Shown one piece after another: positions 1 to 7,870 of a stretch of DNA of 64,000 nt. The notes beneath the pieces were generated by a model, which did no database searches, was not told the DNA's origin, and was given only the letters and a program-made list of their open reading frames with translations. How positions within the stretch are numbered: the stretch's first letter is position 1; each line of letters starts with the position of its first letter. This DNA is from Mesorhizobium sp. WSM4904 (GTDB lineage Bacteria > Pseudomonadota > Alphaproteobacteria > Rhizobiales > Rhizobiaceae): contig NZ_CP121354.1 in assembly GCF_029674545.1 (NCBI RefSeq), forward strand, positions 372,001-436,000, written 5' to 3'. The translations under genes were made by a program, and so were the position numbers.

Positions 1-758
1 GCGATCAGATGCACTTCATTGCCGGCAAAGCGCGGATCGTTTGGACGAGGCGCGTCGGCGGCAGGCGACTGGATGTGCGCCATCACCGAAGCCGGCAGCT
101 TCATGCTGTAGGCCGCAATCGACGCCAGTGCATCCTCGCGGCTGCCGGTATCGGGAACGGTCGGCCCCGAGGCAACCAGCGCCGGATTGTCGCCGGGGAT
201 GTCGGAGACGACCAGCGACACCACCCTGGCCGGATGAGCGGCGGCGGCCAAGCGGCCGCCCTTGATGGTCGAAACGTGCTTGCGGATGGTGTTCATCGCC
301 GCGATCGGCGCGCCGGAGGCGAGCAGCGCCTCGTTGACGGCGATCTCGTCGGCCAAGGTCAGGCCAGGGGCGGGCGACGGCAGCAGCGCCGAGCCGCCGC
401 CCGAAATCAGCGCCACGACCAGATCGTCGGGCGTCAGGCCGCGCACCTTCTCCAGCAGCCGGCGCGAAGCCTCAAGGCCGGCAGCGTCCGGCACCGGGTG
501 CGCCGCCTCGATGATCTCGATGCGCTCGCATTTGGCGCCATAGCCGTAGCGGGTGACGACCAGCCCGTCGATCGGACCATCCCAGACCTTCTCGAAGGCC
601 GCCGCCATCTGCGCGGAGCCTTTGCCGGCGCCGATGACGATCGTGCGGCCCTTCGGCTTTGCCGGCAAATGGTTGCGGATCGTCCTTTCCGGGTCGGCGG
701 CAGCGACGGCCGCGTTGAAGATCGACGTGAGGAAGGTTTTTGGGTGGAGCACTGTCAT
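1..758 (-). CDS. ttuD: Glycerate 2-kinase / TtuD-type (MOFRL family), 3' end cut by window
   Basis: The first ~252 residues are visible; the C-terminus lies beyond base 1. The translation starts MTVLHPKTFLTSIFNAA and carries a glycine-rich VIGAGKGSAQMA segment and an ISGGGSALL segment, both typical of the DUF4147 N-terminal domain of glycerate 2-kinases (GckA/TtuD). These enzymes phosphorylate glycerate to 2-phosphoglycerate; older annotations call them hydroxypyruvate reductase. I chose the ATG at 758 because the conserved N-terminus begins there; a longer reading upstream is in another frame. Its position beside purine genes fits a glyoxylate to glycerate salvage role, since the purine pathway ends in glyoxylate, but that link is inference. 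Confidence 0.85.
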   Translation of the reverse strand, partial: MTVLHPKTFLTSIFNAAVAAADPERTIRNHLPAKPKGRTIVIGAGKGSAQMAAAFEKVWDGPIDGLVVTRYGYGAKCERIEIIEAAHPVPDAAGLEASRRLLEKVRGLTPDDLVVALISGGGSALLPSPAPGLTLADEIAVNEALLASGAPIAAMNTIRKHVSTIKGGRLAAAAHPARVVSLVVSDIPGDNPALVASGPTVPDTGSREDALASIAAYSMKLPASVMAHIQSPAADAPRPNDPRFAGNEVHLI

Positions 759-792
759 CCTTGGCTGCCATCGGCATTGCGCAGATTTTTCC

Positions 793-977
793 GACGCCGG
801 CGCCGCCCCTCACCCTTACCCTCTCCCCGTGAAGAACGGGGAGAGGGGGTCGCCAGCGTTGCGGCAATCTCCCTTCTCCCCGTCACTATACAGGGAGAAG
901 GTGCCGGCCCACCTTCCGCAGCTGCAGCGCAGTTGCTGCGGAGGATGGGCAGGCGGATGAGGGGCGGCGCCGGCGTC
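793..977. repeat. Palindromic intergenic repeat (family R1) with 20-bp perfect terminal inverted repeat
   Basis: Bases 793-812 are the exact reverse complement of 958-977. The interior contains a second hairpin with CTCTCCCCGT / ACGGGGAGAG arms and a third with CTTCTCCCCGT / GGGAGAAGG arms. The same interior, about 40 bp shorter, occurs inside xdhC (8516-8656). The outer arm touches the stop codon of the neighbouring gene at 976-978. It lies between two genes on the same strand and could act as an mRNA end or stability element. Confidence 0.8.
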
Positions 978-1482
978 ACGATTTCTCTTCCGGCGGCAGC
1001 GCCAGTTGCTTCCGATCGACGCCAAGATGCGCGCAGAGCGCATCGACCACGACGCCATGGTCCTCGCGCTCCGGCAGACCGGAGACGGCAATGACGCCGA
1101 TGACGCCGGCGCCCTTGACCGTGACGGGAAAGCCGCCGCCGGCGAGCACATAGTCGGCAATGTCCAGCGCCTCGCCAACCTTGAAGGTGCGGTCCGGCCG
1201 CTGCTGCTCCAGCACCATGCGGTAGGTGCTTCTGAGATAGCGCTTCACGACATTGATCTTGCGCCGCGCCCAGTCGGGATTGGAGGCGTTGGAGCCCGGC
1301 ATCGCGGCATAGAACAGCGGCCGGTCGAAGGTCCTGATGTCGACGATGATCGGCAGGTTTTCCTTGAGCGCCCGGGCCCTGATCGCCGAGCCGATCTCGA
1401 AGGCCACGGCCTCGTCGAAGGCCGGAAAGACCAGCGTGGCTTCCTGTTTCTTGATCAGAGCGATGTCGGCGGCGGCAGCCAT
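976..1482 (-). CDS. UPF0303 / heme-degrading-domain (HbpS-like, DUF336) protein
   Basis: A 168-residue protein starting MAAAADIALIKKQEA, chosen because AGGGGA lies 7-12 bases upstream; a longer reading from 1539 lacks homologous character. It matches the UPF0303 pattern: an alpha/beta fold with EIGSAIRARA, VDIRTF.RPLFYAAMPG and WARRKINVVKRY segments and the VLAGGGFPV turn near the C-terminus. The family (Pfam Haem_degrading) binds small ligands; the reaction is unknown. It is transcribed toward ttuD, and its stop codon sits in the end of a palindromic repeat. Function beyond the family is not predictable. Confidence 0.85.
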   Translation of the reverse strand: MAAAADIALIKKQEATLVFPAFDEAVAFEIGSAIRARALKENLPIIVDIRTFDRPLFYAAMPGSNASNPDWARRKINVVKRYLRSTYRMVLEQQRPDRTFKVGEALDIADYVLAGGGFPVTVKGAGVIGVIAVSGLPEREDHGVVVDALCAHLGVDRKQLALPPEEKS

Positions 1483-1557
1483 GGCGTTTCCCCTGTCAAT
1501 GTCGACGCACGCTTTGGCCGATGGCTGACGTGGGGTCAAGCGACGAGCGCATTTAAT

Positions 1558-2871
1558 CTATGCGACAATCGCGCTCTTCGCCGGCCGGCCCGCCACATAG
1601 ACCTCACGCACGGCGCGGTCGTCGCCCAGCGTCTGCAAAAGGAAGAGCTCCTCAGCCAGCGTCTCCACCGTCTCCATTCTCAGCCGCATCGCCGGCGTGG
1701 CGTGGGCGTCGAGCACGACGATGTCGGCGTCCGTGCCTTCTTCCAGCGTGCCGATCTTGTCGGCGACAGACAGCGCCTCGGCATTGCCGCGCGTCAATTG
1801 CCAGTAAGACTGGAACGGGTTCAGCTTCTCGCCGTTCAGCGCAATGACCTTGTAGCCCTCGTCCATGGTGCGCAGCATGGAATAGTTGGTGCCGCCGCCG
1901 ACATCGGTGGCTGCCGCGATCCTGAGCGGCTTCTCGCGCCGGCGATAGCGCTGGTAGTCGAACAGGCCGGAGCCGAGGAATAGGTTGGAGGTCGGGCAGA
2001 ACACCGCCACCGAGCCCGACTGCGACATCGCATCCGCCTCGCGTTCCGACAGGTGGATGCAGTGACCGAACAGACTCTTTTTCCCCAGCAGGCCGTAGTG
2101 CTCATAGATATCGGTGTAATCACGCGACCGGGGATAAAGCTCCTGGGTGAAGGCGATCTCGGCGTGGTTCTCCGACAGATGCGTCTGCATGTGGAGATCG
2201 GGATGTTCGCGGCAGAGCACGCCGGCCATCTCCATCTGCTCCGGCGACGAGGTGATGGCGAAGCGCGGCGTGATCGCATAGAGCTGGCGACCCTTGCCGT
2301 GCCATTCGGCAATCAGCGCCTTGGTGTCGTCGTAGCCGGTCCGTGGGGTATCGAGCACGCCGTCCGGCGCATTGCGGTCCATCATCACCTTGCCGGCAAT
2401 GTTGAGCATATTGCGGTCATGCGACTCCGCGAAGAAGGCTTCGGCGGAAGATTTGTGCACCGAGCAATAAGCAGCAACCGTCGTCGTGCCATGGCGCAGC
2501 ATCTCGTCAAGGAACAGCCGAGCGATGCGGCGGCCGTGCTGCGCGTTGCGGAACTTCGTCTCCTCCGGAAAAGTGTATTTGTTCAGCCAGTCGAGCAGCT
2601 CGGCGCCGTAGGACGCGATGACCTGCATCTGCGGAAAATGCACATGGGCGTCGATGAAGCCCGGCAGGACGAGATGCGGACGATGATCGATCGTGTCAAC
2701 GCCGGCTCCCGCACGCTTCGCGACCTCGGCATAGGGACCGGCGGCAACGATCCTGCCGCTGTCGATCAGCAGCCCGCCATCCTCCTCGTAGCGCCAGGCG
2801 GAATGGTCGTCGATCGCTTCGGGCCAGCGCAGGAAAGAGAGCGTGCGGCCGCGCAGGAGTTTCGATGTCAT
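1558..2871 (-). CDS. guaD: Guanine deaminase
   Basis: A 437-residue amidohydrolase. Zinc-site motifs are visible in order: HVHFPQ after strand 1, HGTTTVAAY, a lysine-free ITPRFAITSSPEQM segment, QTHLSEN, FGHCIHLSE and AATDVGGG near residue 327. This matches bacterial guanine deaminase, which hydrolyses guanine to xanthine and ammonia in the cytoplasm. Length agrees with the family (about 430-450). It lies 2 bases downstream of puuD on the same strand, so the two are almost certainly one transcript that feeds xanthine to the Xdh complex encoded at 9-13 kb. Confidence 0.95.
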   Translation of the reverse strand: MTSKLLRGRTLSFLRWPEAIDDHSAWRYEEDGGLLIDSGRIVAAGPYAEVAKRAGAGVDTIDHRPHLVLPGFIDAHVHFPQMQVIASYGAELLDWLNKYTFPEETKFRNAQHGRRIARLFLDEMLRHGTTTVAAYCSVHKSSAEAFFAESHDRNMLNIAGKVMMDRNAPDGVLDTPRTGYDDTKALIAEWHGKGRQLYAITPRFAITSSPEQMEMAGVLCREHPDLHMQTHLSENHAEIAFTQELYPRSRDYTDIYEHYGLLGKKSLFGHCIHLSEREADAMSQSGSVAVFCPTSNLFLGSGLFDYQRYRRREKPLRIAAATDVGGGTNYSMLRTMDEGYKVIALNGEKLNPFQSYWQLTRGNAEALSVADKIGTLEEGTDADIVVLDAHATPAMRLRMETVETLAEELFLLQTLGDDRAVREVYVAGRPAKSAIVA

Positions 2872-2873
2872 GC

Positions 2874-4100
2874 TTACTTTCCGGCGCCTTCGAACCAGGC
2901 CACCAAAAGGGCACGTTCCTGGTCGGTTATCTGGGTGACGTTGGCGGGCGGCATGGCATGCGCCCGGCCGGCCTGCAGATAGATCTCACGGGCATGCTCG
3001 GCAATGCGCGCGTCGGTGTCGAGCATCACGCCCTTGGGCGCGTGGTAGATGCCTTCATAGACAGGCTCCTCTGCATGGCACATCGAGCAGCGGCCGAGCA
3101 CGGTGTCGCGCACGGCAGGGAAGTGCGCCGAGGCCATATAGATCTGCGCCGCAGAGGATGCAGCGGATGTCTTCGGCTCGCCGGTGAGCACCTTCGGCAC
3201 GGTCGACAGCCAGATGATGATCATGAACAGGACGGCGGCGCCGAGCCAGGTCCAGGTCGGGTTGCCCTTCCGCGCATGCACGGTGTTGAAATAATGCCGG
3301 ATCAGCACGCCGATGATGAAGACCAGCGAGGCGATGACCCAGTTGAACTCAGTGCCGAAGGCCAGCGGATAGTGGTTCGACAGCATCAGGAACAGGACCG
3401 GCAAGGTCAGGTAGTTGTTGTGCAGCGAGCGCTGCTTGGCGATCTTGCCGTATTTCGGGTCGGGCTTGCGGCCGGCGATCAGGTCGGCGACGACGATCTT
3501 CTGGTTGGGGATGATGACCATGAAGACGTTGGCCGACATGATCGTGGCGGTGATGGCGCCGAGATGCAGGAAGGCTGCGCGGCCGGTGAAGAGGTGCGTC
3601 AGCCCCCAGGCGATGAATACCAGCACGCCGTAGAGCACCAGCATCAGGCCGGTATCGCTTCTGCCGAGCGGCGAGCGGCACAGAAGATCGTAGACGATCC
3701 AGCCGACGCCGATGGTGGCGAGCGACAGCAGGATGCCGACCGGCACCGAGACGTCGAGCACATTGGGGTCGATCAGGAAGAGATCGGCGCCGGCGTAATA
3801 GACCACGCAGAGCATGGCGAAGCCCGACAGCCAGGTGGCGTAGGATTCCCATTTGAACCAGGTCAGGTGCTCCGGCATCTCGGCCGGCGCCACAAGATAT
3901 TTCTGAATGTGGTAGAAGCCGCCGCCGTGCACCTGCCACTCCTCGCCGAAGGCGCCGGCGGGCAGGCCGGGACGCTGGCGCAACCCGAGATCGAGCGCGA
4001 CGAAATAGAAGGACGAACCGATCCAGGCGATGCCGGTGATGACATGCAGCCAGCGGACCGCAAAACTCAGCCAGTCCCAGAAAATCGCAAAATCCGTCAT
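2874..4100 (-). CDS. puuD: Urate hydroxylase PuuD (membrane urate oxidase with cytochrome c domain)
   Basis: 408 residues. The first ~300 residues form a DUF989 membrane domain with about eight hydrophobic segments, beginning with WLHVITGIAWIGSSFYFV. A C-terminal cytochrome c domain carries the heme-binding CSMCH at residues 338-342 and a downstream HAMPPAN methionine ligand region. PuuD oxidises urate to 5-hydroxyisourate and passes electrons to the respiratory chain, unlike soluble uricase. It is the first gene of a puuD-guaD unit and diverges from a LysR regulator. The product is the substrate of the UraH encoded at 12.8 kb. Confidence 0.94.
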   Translation of the reverse strand: MTDFAIFWDWLSFAVRWLHVITGIAWIGSSFYFVALDLGLRQRPGLPAGAFGEEWQVHGGGFYHIQKYLVAPAEMPEHLTWFKWESYATWLSGFAMLCVVYYAGADLFLIDPNVLDVSVPVGILLSLATIGVGWIVYDLLCRSPLGRSDTGLMLVLYGVLVFIAWGLTHLFTGRAAFLHLGAITATIMSANVFMVIIPNQKIVVADLIAGRKPDPKYGKIAKQRSLHNNYLTLPVLFLMLSNHYPLAFGTEFNWVIASLVFIIGVLIRHYFNTVHARKGNPTWTWLGAAVLFMIIIWLSTVPKVLTGEPKTSAASSAAQIYMASAHFPAVRDTVLGRCSMCHAEEPVYEGIYHAPKGVMLDTDARIAEHAREIYLQAGRAHAMPPANVTQITDQERALLVAWFEGAGK

Positions 4101-4210
4101 CCGTGTCGCCCCTGGGAAATCGTCCCTGCCGATCAGGTGACTTTACGGTCTGGGGCGCAAACGAAAAGAGGCGAGGCCCGCGATGACTTTCAAAAAAAAA
4201 TGGAAAATAC

Positions 4211-4221
4211 TAGTTTCACTA
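4211..4221. promoter_or_regulatory. Candidate LysR-type operator between puuD and the regulator
   Basis: The 152-base divergent spacer (4101-4252) contains TAGT-TTC-ACTA, a short interrupted inverted repeat about 30 bases before the LysR start. LysR regulators usually bind such dyads in the divergent promoter. The match is short, so support is weak. Confidence 0.3.
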
Positions 4222-4252
4222 CACATAGACGTTTGAGAGCCACGAAAGCCGC

Positions 4253-5173
4253 ATGGCCTATCTCGACAACATCGCCGTCTTCGTCCGTGTCGTCGAGCTC
4301 GGCAATCTGTCGGCGGCCGGGCGCGACATGCGCATCTCGCCGGCAGTGGCCTCCAACCGCATCAAGGAGCTGGAGAAGCATCTGGGTGTGCGGCTGTTCA
4401 ACCGCACGACGAGGCAGTTGATGCCGACCGAACATGGCACGGTGTTCTACACCGGCGCCAAGCAGGTGCTGGACGCCATCACCGAGGCGGAAGCGGCGGT
4501 TGCAGCGCTTTCCGGCCAGCCGCGCGGCACGATCAAGGTGACGGCGCCGCTCGGCCTCGGCCGGCGGCTGATCGCCTCCGGCATTCCGGACTTTCACGAC
4601 AAATACCCCGATATCGAGGTGCGGCTCAGGCTCTCCGACCACAATGTCGACATCATGAAGGAAGGCATCGACGTCGCCTTCCGTCTCGGCATCATCGAGG
4701 ATTCGAGTCTCAGGATGCGCGGCATCATGGACTGCGAGCGCGTGCTGGTCGCGGCGCCTAAATATCTCGAGGCGCGCGGCGAGCCGGTCGAGCCGCAGGA
4801 ATTGATCGGCAAGAAGCACGACTGCCTGATGCTGCGCTATGCCGGCACGCGCGAATATGTCTGGACGCTGCAGACGCCGAACGGCGTGCAGAAATTCGAG
4901 GTGCATGGACCTTACGACACCGACGACGGCGACGTTTTGACCGGCTGGGCGCTGTCGGGGCGCGGCATCATCAACAAGCCGCGTTTCGAGGTCGAGCCGT
5001 TCATCCGCGACCGGCGGCTGAAGGTGATCCTGGCCAAGACCCCGCCGACACCGGTGCAGCTTGCCGCCGTCTATCCGCACAAGAAGCTGCAGGACCCGAA
5101 GGTGCGGCTGCTGCTCGACTTCATGGCCGACCGCTGCCAGCGGCTGATCAAGGACATTTTGGCTGGGAAGTAG
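4253..5173 (+). CDS. LysR-family transcriptional regulator
   Basis: 306 residues with an N-terminal winged helix-turn-helix (about residues 3-62, including LGNLSAAGRDMRISPAVASNRIKELE, written here in part) and a C-terminal LysR substrate-binding domain in which GRRLIASGIPDFHDKYPDIEVRL is typical. It is divergent from puuD-guaD, so it probably controls urate or purine catabolism and its own expression. Closest subgroup by eye is the CrgA-like LysR group. The inducer cannot be told from sequence. Confidence 0.9.
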   Translation: MAYLDNIAVFVRVVELGNLSAAGRDMRISPAVASNRIKELEKHLGVRLFNRTTRQLMPTEHGTVFYTGAKQVLDAITEAEAAVAALSGQPRGTIKVTAPLGLGRRLIASGIPDFHDKYPDIEVRLRLSDHNVDIMKEGIDVAFRLGIIEDSSLRMRGIMDCERVLVAAPKYLEARGEPVEPQELIGKKHDCLMLRYAGTREYVWTLQTPNGVQKFEVHGPYDTDDGDVLTGWALSGRGIINKPRFEVEPFIRDRRLKVILAKTPPTPVQLAAVYPHKKLQDPKVRLLLDFMADRCQRLIKDILAGK

Positions 5174-5220
5174 GTATCAGTAGCGTTCCACAGCTTCGGG
5201 ATTGGCCGAAGCCTCCCCGA

Positions 5221-5403
5221 CGTCGTCATCCACGGGCGGAGCGACGCGAAGCGGAGCGCAGACCCGAGGATCCATTCCGCGACCTTCGCCGAAGAGCGCA
5301 GCGGAGCAGAATTCTGAACCGTCGCAACGCTTTGACGTCACGGAATGGATCCTATGGTCTGCGCTGCGTCGTTTTGCTCCTTGCTCCGCCATAGGATGAC
5401 GAC
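5221..5403. repeat. Long palindromic repeat (family R2), copy 1
   Basis: A region of about 180 bp whose ends are inverted: CGTCGTCATCC at the left and GGATGACGACG at the right, with inner arms GGATCCATTCCG / CGGAATGGATCC and a purine-rich GGCGGAGCGACGCGAAGCGG arm against its degenerate complement. A second copy lies at 25879-26062 with the same arms and a different loop. The 430-base gap between the LysR gene and the first flavin monooxygenase (5174-5604) holds this repeat and no gene that I can support. Confidence 0.8.
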
Positions 5404-5604
5404 GGGATAGGCGCCTCAGCCAACCACCGAGGTATGCGCCACGCAACATTGGTTCGGCAGGACTTCTACCTCGCCGCTAATACGGTGACTGGTCGGCAAG
5501 TGACAGCTCGGTGGCCCACTCGCTCCCGTTGCCTTGCACAAAGGCGAGCCTAGGTTGGTAGCCGAATGGCTGCACGACGCCGGTCGCAGCCGAATGGGCA
5601 CACA

Positions 5605-6558
5605 ATGCATCTCGCCGTCTCGCTCAACATTGCTTCCGCTACCGGGCAGGCCGGCCTGACATTTGCAGAGATCGCCGGCTTCGCGCGGAAGGCGGAGGCG
5701 GCCGGGATCGATATGGTCGTCATCTCCGATACGACGGAGGAGCGATCGAGCAGCCCTTTCGAGGCGACCACGCTTCTGGCGGCACTCGCCACCGTGACCG
5801 AAAGGATCGGGCTGGTCGCCAGTGCCTCGACGCTCGCGCACCAGCCTTACAATCTGGCGCGCCGGTTCGCGTCGCTCGACATCATCAGCCAGGGCCGCAT
5901 CGGCTGGAACGCAACGTTGAGACAGAATTCGCGCGAGGCGGCGAATTTCAGCCGGCCGGAAAGCATTACCGACGAGGATTTCCGTCGCCGCGCGCAAGAG
6001 TTCATCGGCATCGTGCAAGGTCTGTGGCGGGGCTGGGATGCGGACGCTTTACTGTTCGACAAAGCCGGCGGCCGGTTCCACGATCCCGTCAAGATGCATT
6101 TCCTCGACCACAAGGGCGTGTTCTTCTCCGTGCGGGGGCCGCTCAACGTCGCCCGCTCGCCGCAGGACACGCCGGTGCTGGTCATGTCGGGCCTGGGGGA
6201 GTCCGATCTCGATTTCGGCGCCAAAGTCGCCGATGTCGTGCTGTTCGAGGCGGAGGGCGCCAAGGCAGCCTATGACGATCTCAAGCGCCGCGCGGTTGCC
6301 GCCGGACGCGAGCCGGAAACCATGAAGGTGCTGATGACGGTTGGCGTGGACGAGCTTGCGGCTGGCGGGATGGAGGCTTGGCTCGACGGCAAAAGCTGCG
6401 ATGGTTTCAATTTCGCTTTGCCGGCCGATCTTTCGGCGCTCGATGACTTCACCGGCCGCATCCTGCCGGAGCTTCGCCGTCGCAGCCTGGCCCGCTCGGT
6501 CTATGCTGGGGCAAAACTGCGCGACCGTCTCGAGCTTGGCGCGGGAGGCGCAAAATGA
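5605..6558 (+). CDS. LLM-class flavin-dependent monooxygenase (short NtaA-like)
   Basis: 317 residues from the ATG at 5605; an in-frame ATG at 5566 is an alternative and neither has a clear ribosome site. Luciferase-like TIM barrel features include the AEAAGIDMVVISD strand, TERIGLVASASTLAHQPYNLARRFASLD and SQGRIGWN. This is the NtaA/SnaA/DszA subgroup, which uses FMNH2 and oxygen to oxidise amines or sulfur compounds. It is shorter than the usual 420-450 residues. Its stop overlaps the start of the next monooxygenase, so the two are co-translated. The substrate is unknown. Confidence 0.85.
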   Translation: MHLAVSLNIASATGQAGLTFAEIAGFARKAEAAGIDMVVISDTTEERSSSPFEATTLLAALATVTERIGLVASASTLAHQPYNLARRFASLDIISQGRIGWNATLRQNSREAANFSRPESITDEDFRRRAQEFIGIVQGLWRGWDADALLFDKAGGRFHDPVKMHFLDHKGVFFSVRGPLNVARSPQDTPVLVMSGLGESDLDFGAKVADVVLFEAEGAKAAYDDLKRRAVAAGREPETMKVLMTVGVDELAAGGMEAWLDGKSCDGFNFALPADLSALDDFTGRILPELRRRSLARSVYAGAKLRDRLELGAGGAK

Positions 6559-7805
6559 GCGCGCGTCAGATGAAGCTCGGCTTGTTCCTTTGGGCGACAG
6601 GCCACCATATCGCCGCCTGGCGCCATCCGGATTCGCATGTGACGGCCGGCATCGACATCGATCATTATATCGAGCTGGCGCGGACTGCGGAAGCGGCGAA
6701 ATTCGACATGGTCTTCTGCGAGGACGCCGCCGGCCTGCGCGAAGCCGATATCAACATCGCCAGCCAGACCTCGCGCTCGATCGGCTTCGAGCCGATCAGC
6801 CTGCTTTCAGCCCTTGCCGTGCAGACCGAGCGCATCGGCCTCGTGTCGACGGCCTCGACCAGCTACAACGAGCCTTACGGGCTGGCGAGGGCCTTCGCCT
6901 CGCTCGACAATCTGAGCGGCGGCCGCGCGGGCTGGAACCTCGTCACCTCCGCCAACCCCAGCGAGGCGGCGAATTTCGGCGCGACAGGTCTCAGGCCGCA
7001 TGCCGACCGCTACGAACGCGCCCGTGAATTCGCCACTGTCGTCACCGGCCTGTGGCGCCGCAGCGGCGCCGGCCATGACGGCCAGAGCTTTTCGGTGCGC
7101 GACCCGCTCGACATCCCGCCCTCGCCGCAGGCCGCGCCGGTGATGGTGCAGGCCGGCGCTTCCGACGACGGCAAGGATCTTGCCGCGCGGACCGCCGATG
7201 TCGTGTTCAGCGCGGCGCAGACCCTGGAAGAGGCCAAGGCCTTTTACGACGACCTCAAGGGACGGCTGGCCGCCTATGGCCGCCAGCCGGACGACGTGAA
7301 GATCATGCCCGGCGTGGCGCCGATCGTCGCGGCAACGAAAGCCGGGGCTCAGGCCAAATACGATGCTCTGCAGGAACTGATCCCCGACGATGTCGGCGTC
7401 GCGCTGCTTTCCAGCTATCTCAGCATCTCCGACCTCTGGCGCTATCCGATCGACGGGCCGTTGCCGGAACTGCCCGAGAGCCAAGGCATGAAAAGCCGGC
7501 AGGCGCTGGTCATCGAGCAGGCACGGCGCGACGGTCTGTCGATCCGTGAGCTTGCGCGCTATTTCGCCGGCGCGCGCGGGCATTGGCGCGTCGTCGGCAC
7601 GGCGGCGCAGATCGCCGATGCGCTGCAAGAGCGGTTCGAAGGCGGAGCGGCCGACGGCTTCAACGTCATGCCGTCCTGGTTTCCGGGCGAATTGGACGCC
7701 TTCGCGACAATGGTCGTGCCGGAGCTGCAGCGGCGTGGCCTGTTCCGCAAGGACTATGAGGGCCGCACGCTGCGTGAGCAGCTCGGCCTCAAGCGGCCGA
7801 TGTGA
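6555..7805 (+). CDS. NtaA/DmoA-family FMN-dependent monooxygenase
   Basis: 416 residues; ATG overlaps the preceding stop (ATGA). It has the full-length NtaA-family barrel: MKLGLFLWATGHHIAAWR, TSRSIGFEPISLLSALA, TERIGLVSTASTSYNEPYGLAR, GGRAGWNLVTS and the late GGAADGFNVMPSWFP strand. Enzymes of this family need an external flavin reductase, none of which is encoded next to it. Known substrates are nitrilotriacetate, EDTA, dimethyl sulfide and dibenzothiophene sulfone; the substrate here is not predictable, although purine-cluster location hints at an N-heterocycle or S-compound. Confidence 0.88.
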   Translation: MSARQMKLGLFLWATGHHIAAWRHPDSHVTAGIDIDHYIELARTAEAAKFDMVFCEDAAGLREADINIASQTSRSIGFEPISLLSALAVQTERIGLVSTASTSYNEPYGLARAFASLDNLSGGRAGWNLVTSANPSEAANFGATGLRPHADRYERAREFATVVTGLWRRSGAGHDGQSFSVRDPLDIPPSPQAAPVMVQAGASDDGKDLAARTADVVFSAAQTLEEAKAFYDDLKGRLAAYGRQPDDVKIMPGVAPIVAATKAGAQAKYDALQELIPDDVGVALLSSYLSISDLWRYPIDGPLPELPESQGMKSRQALVIEQARRDGLSIRELARYFAGARGHWRVVGTAAQIADALQERFEGGAADGFNVMPSWFPGELDAFATMVVPELQRRGLFRKDYEGRTLREQLGLKRPM

Positions 7806-7870
7806 GGCGATTAGTCCATCTGGCGAGCCGTCCAGTCATCGCCATGGGGCGCGGCTGGCCAAGGACCACC

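Noticed and set aside
2865..4421. 518-codon open frame on the plus strand
   Set aside because: Antisense to puuD, extending into the LysR start; His/Asp-rich shadow composition.
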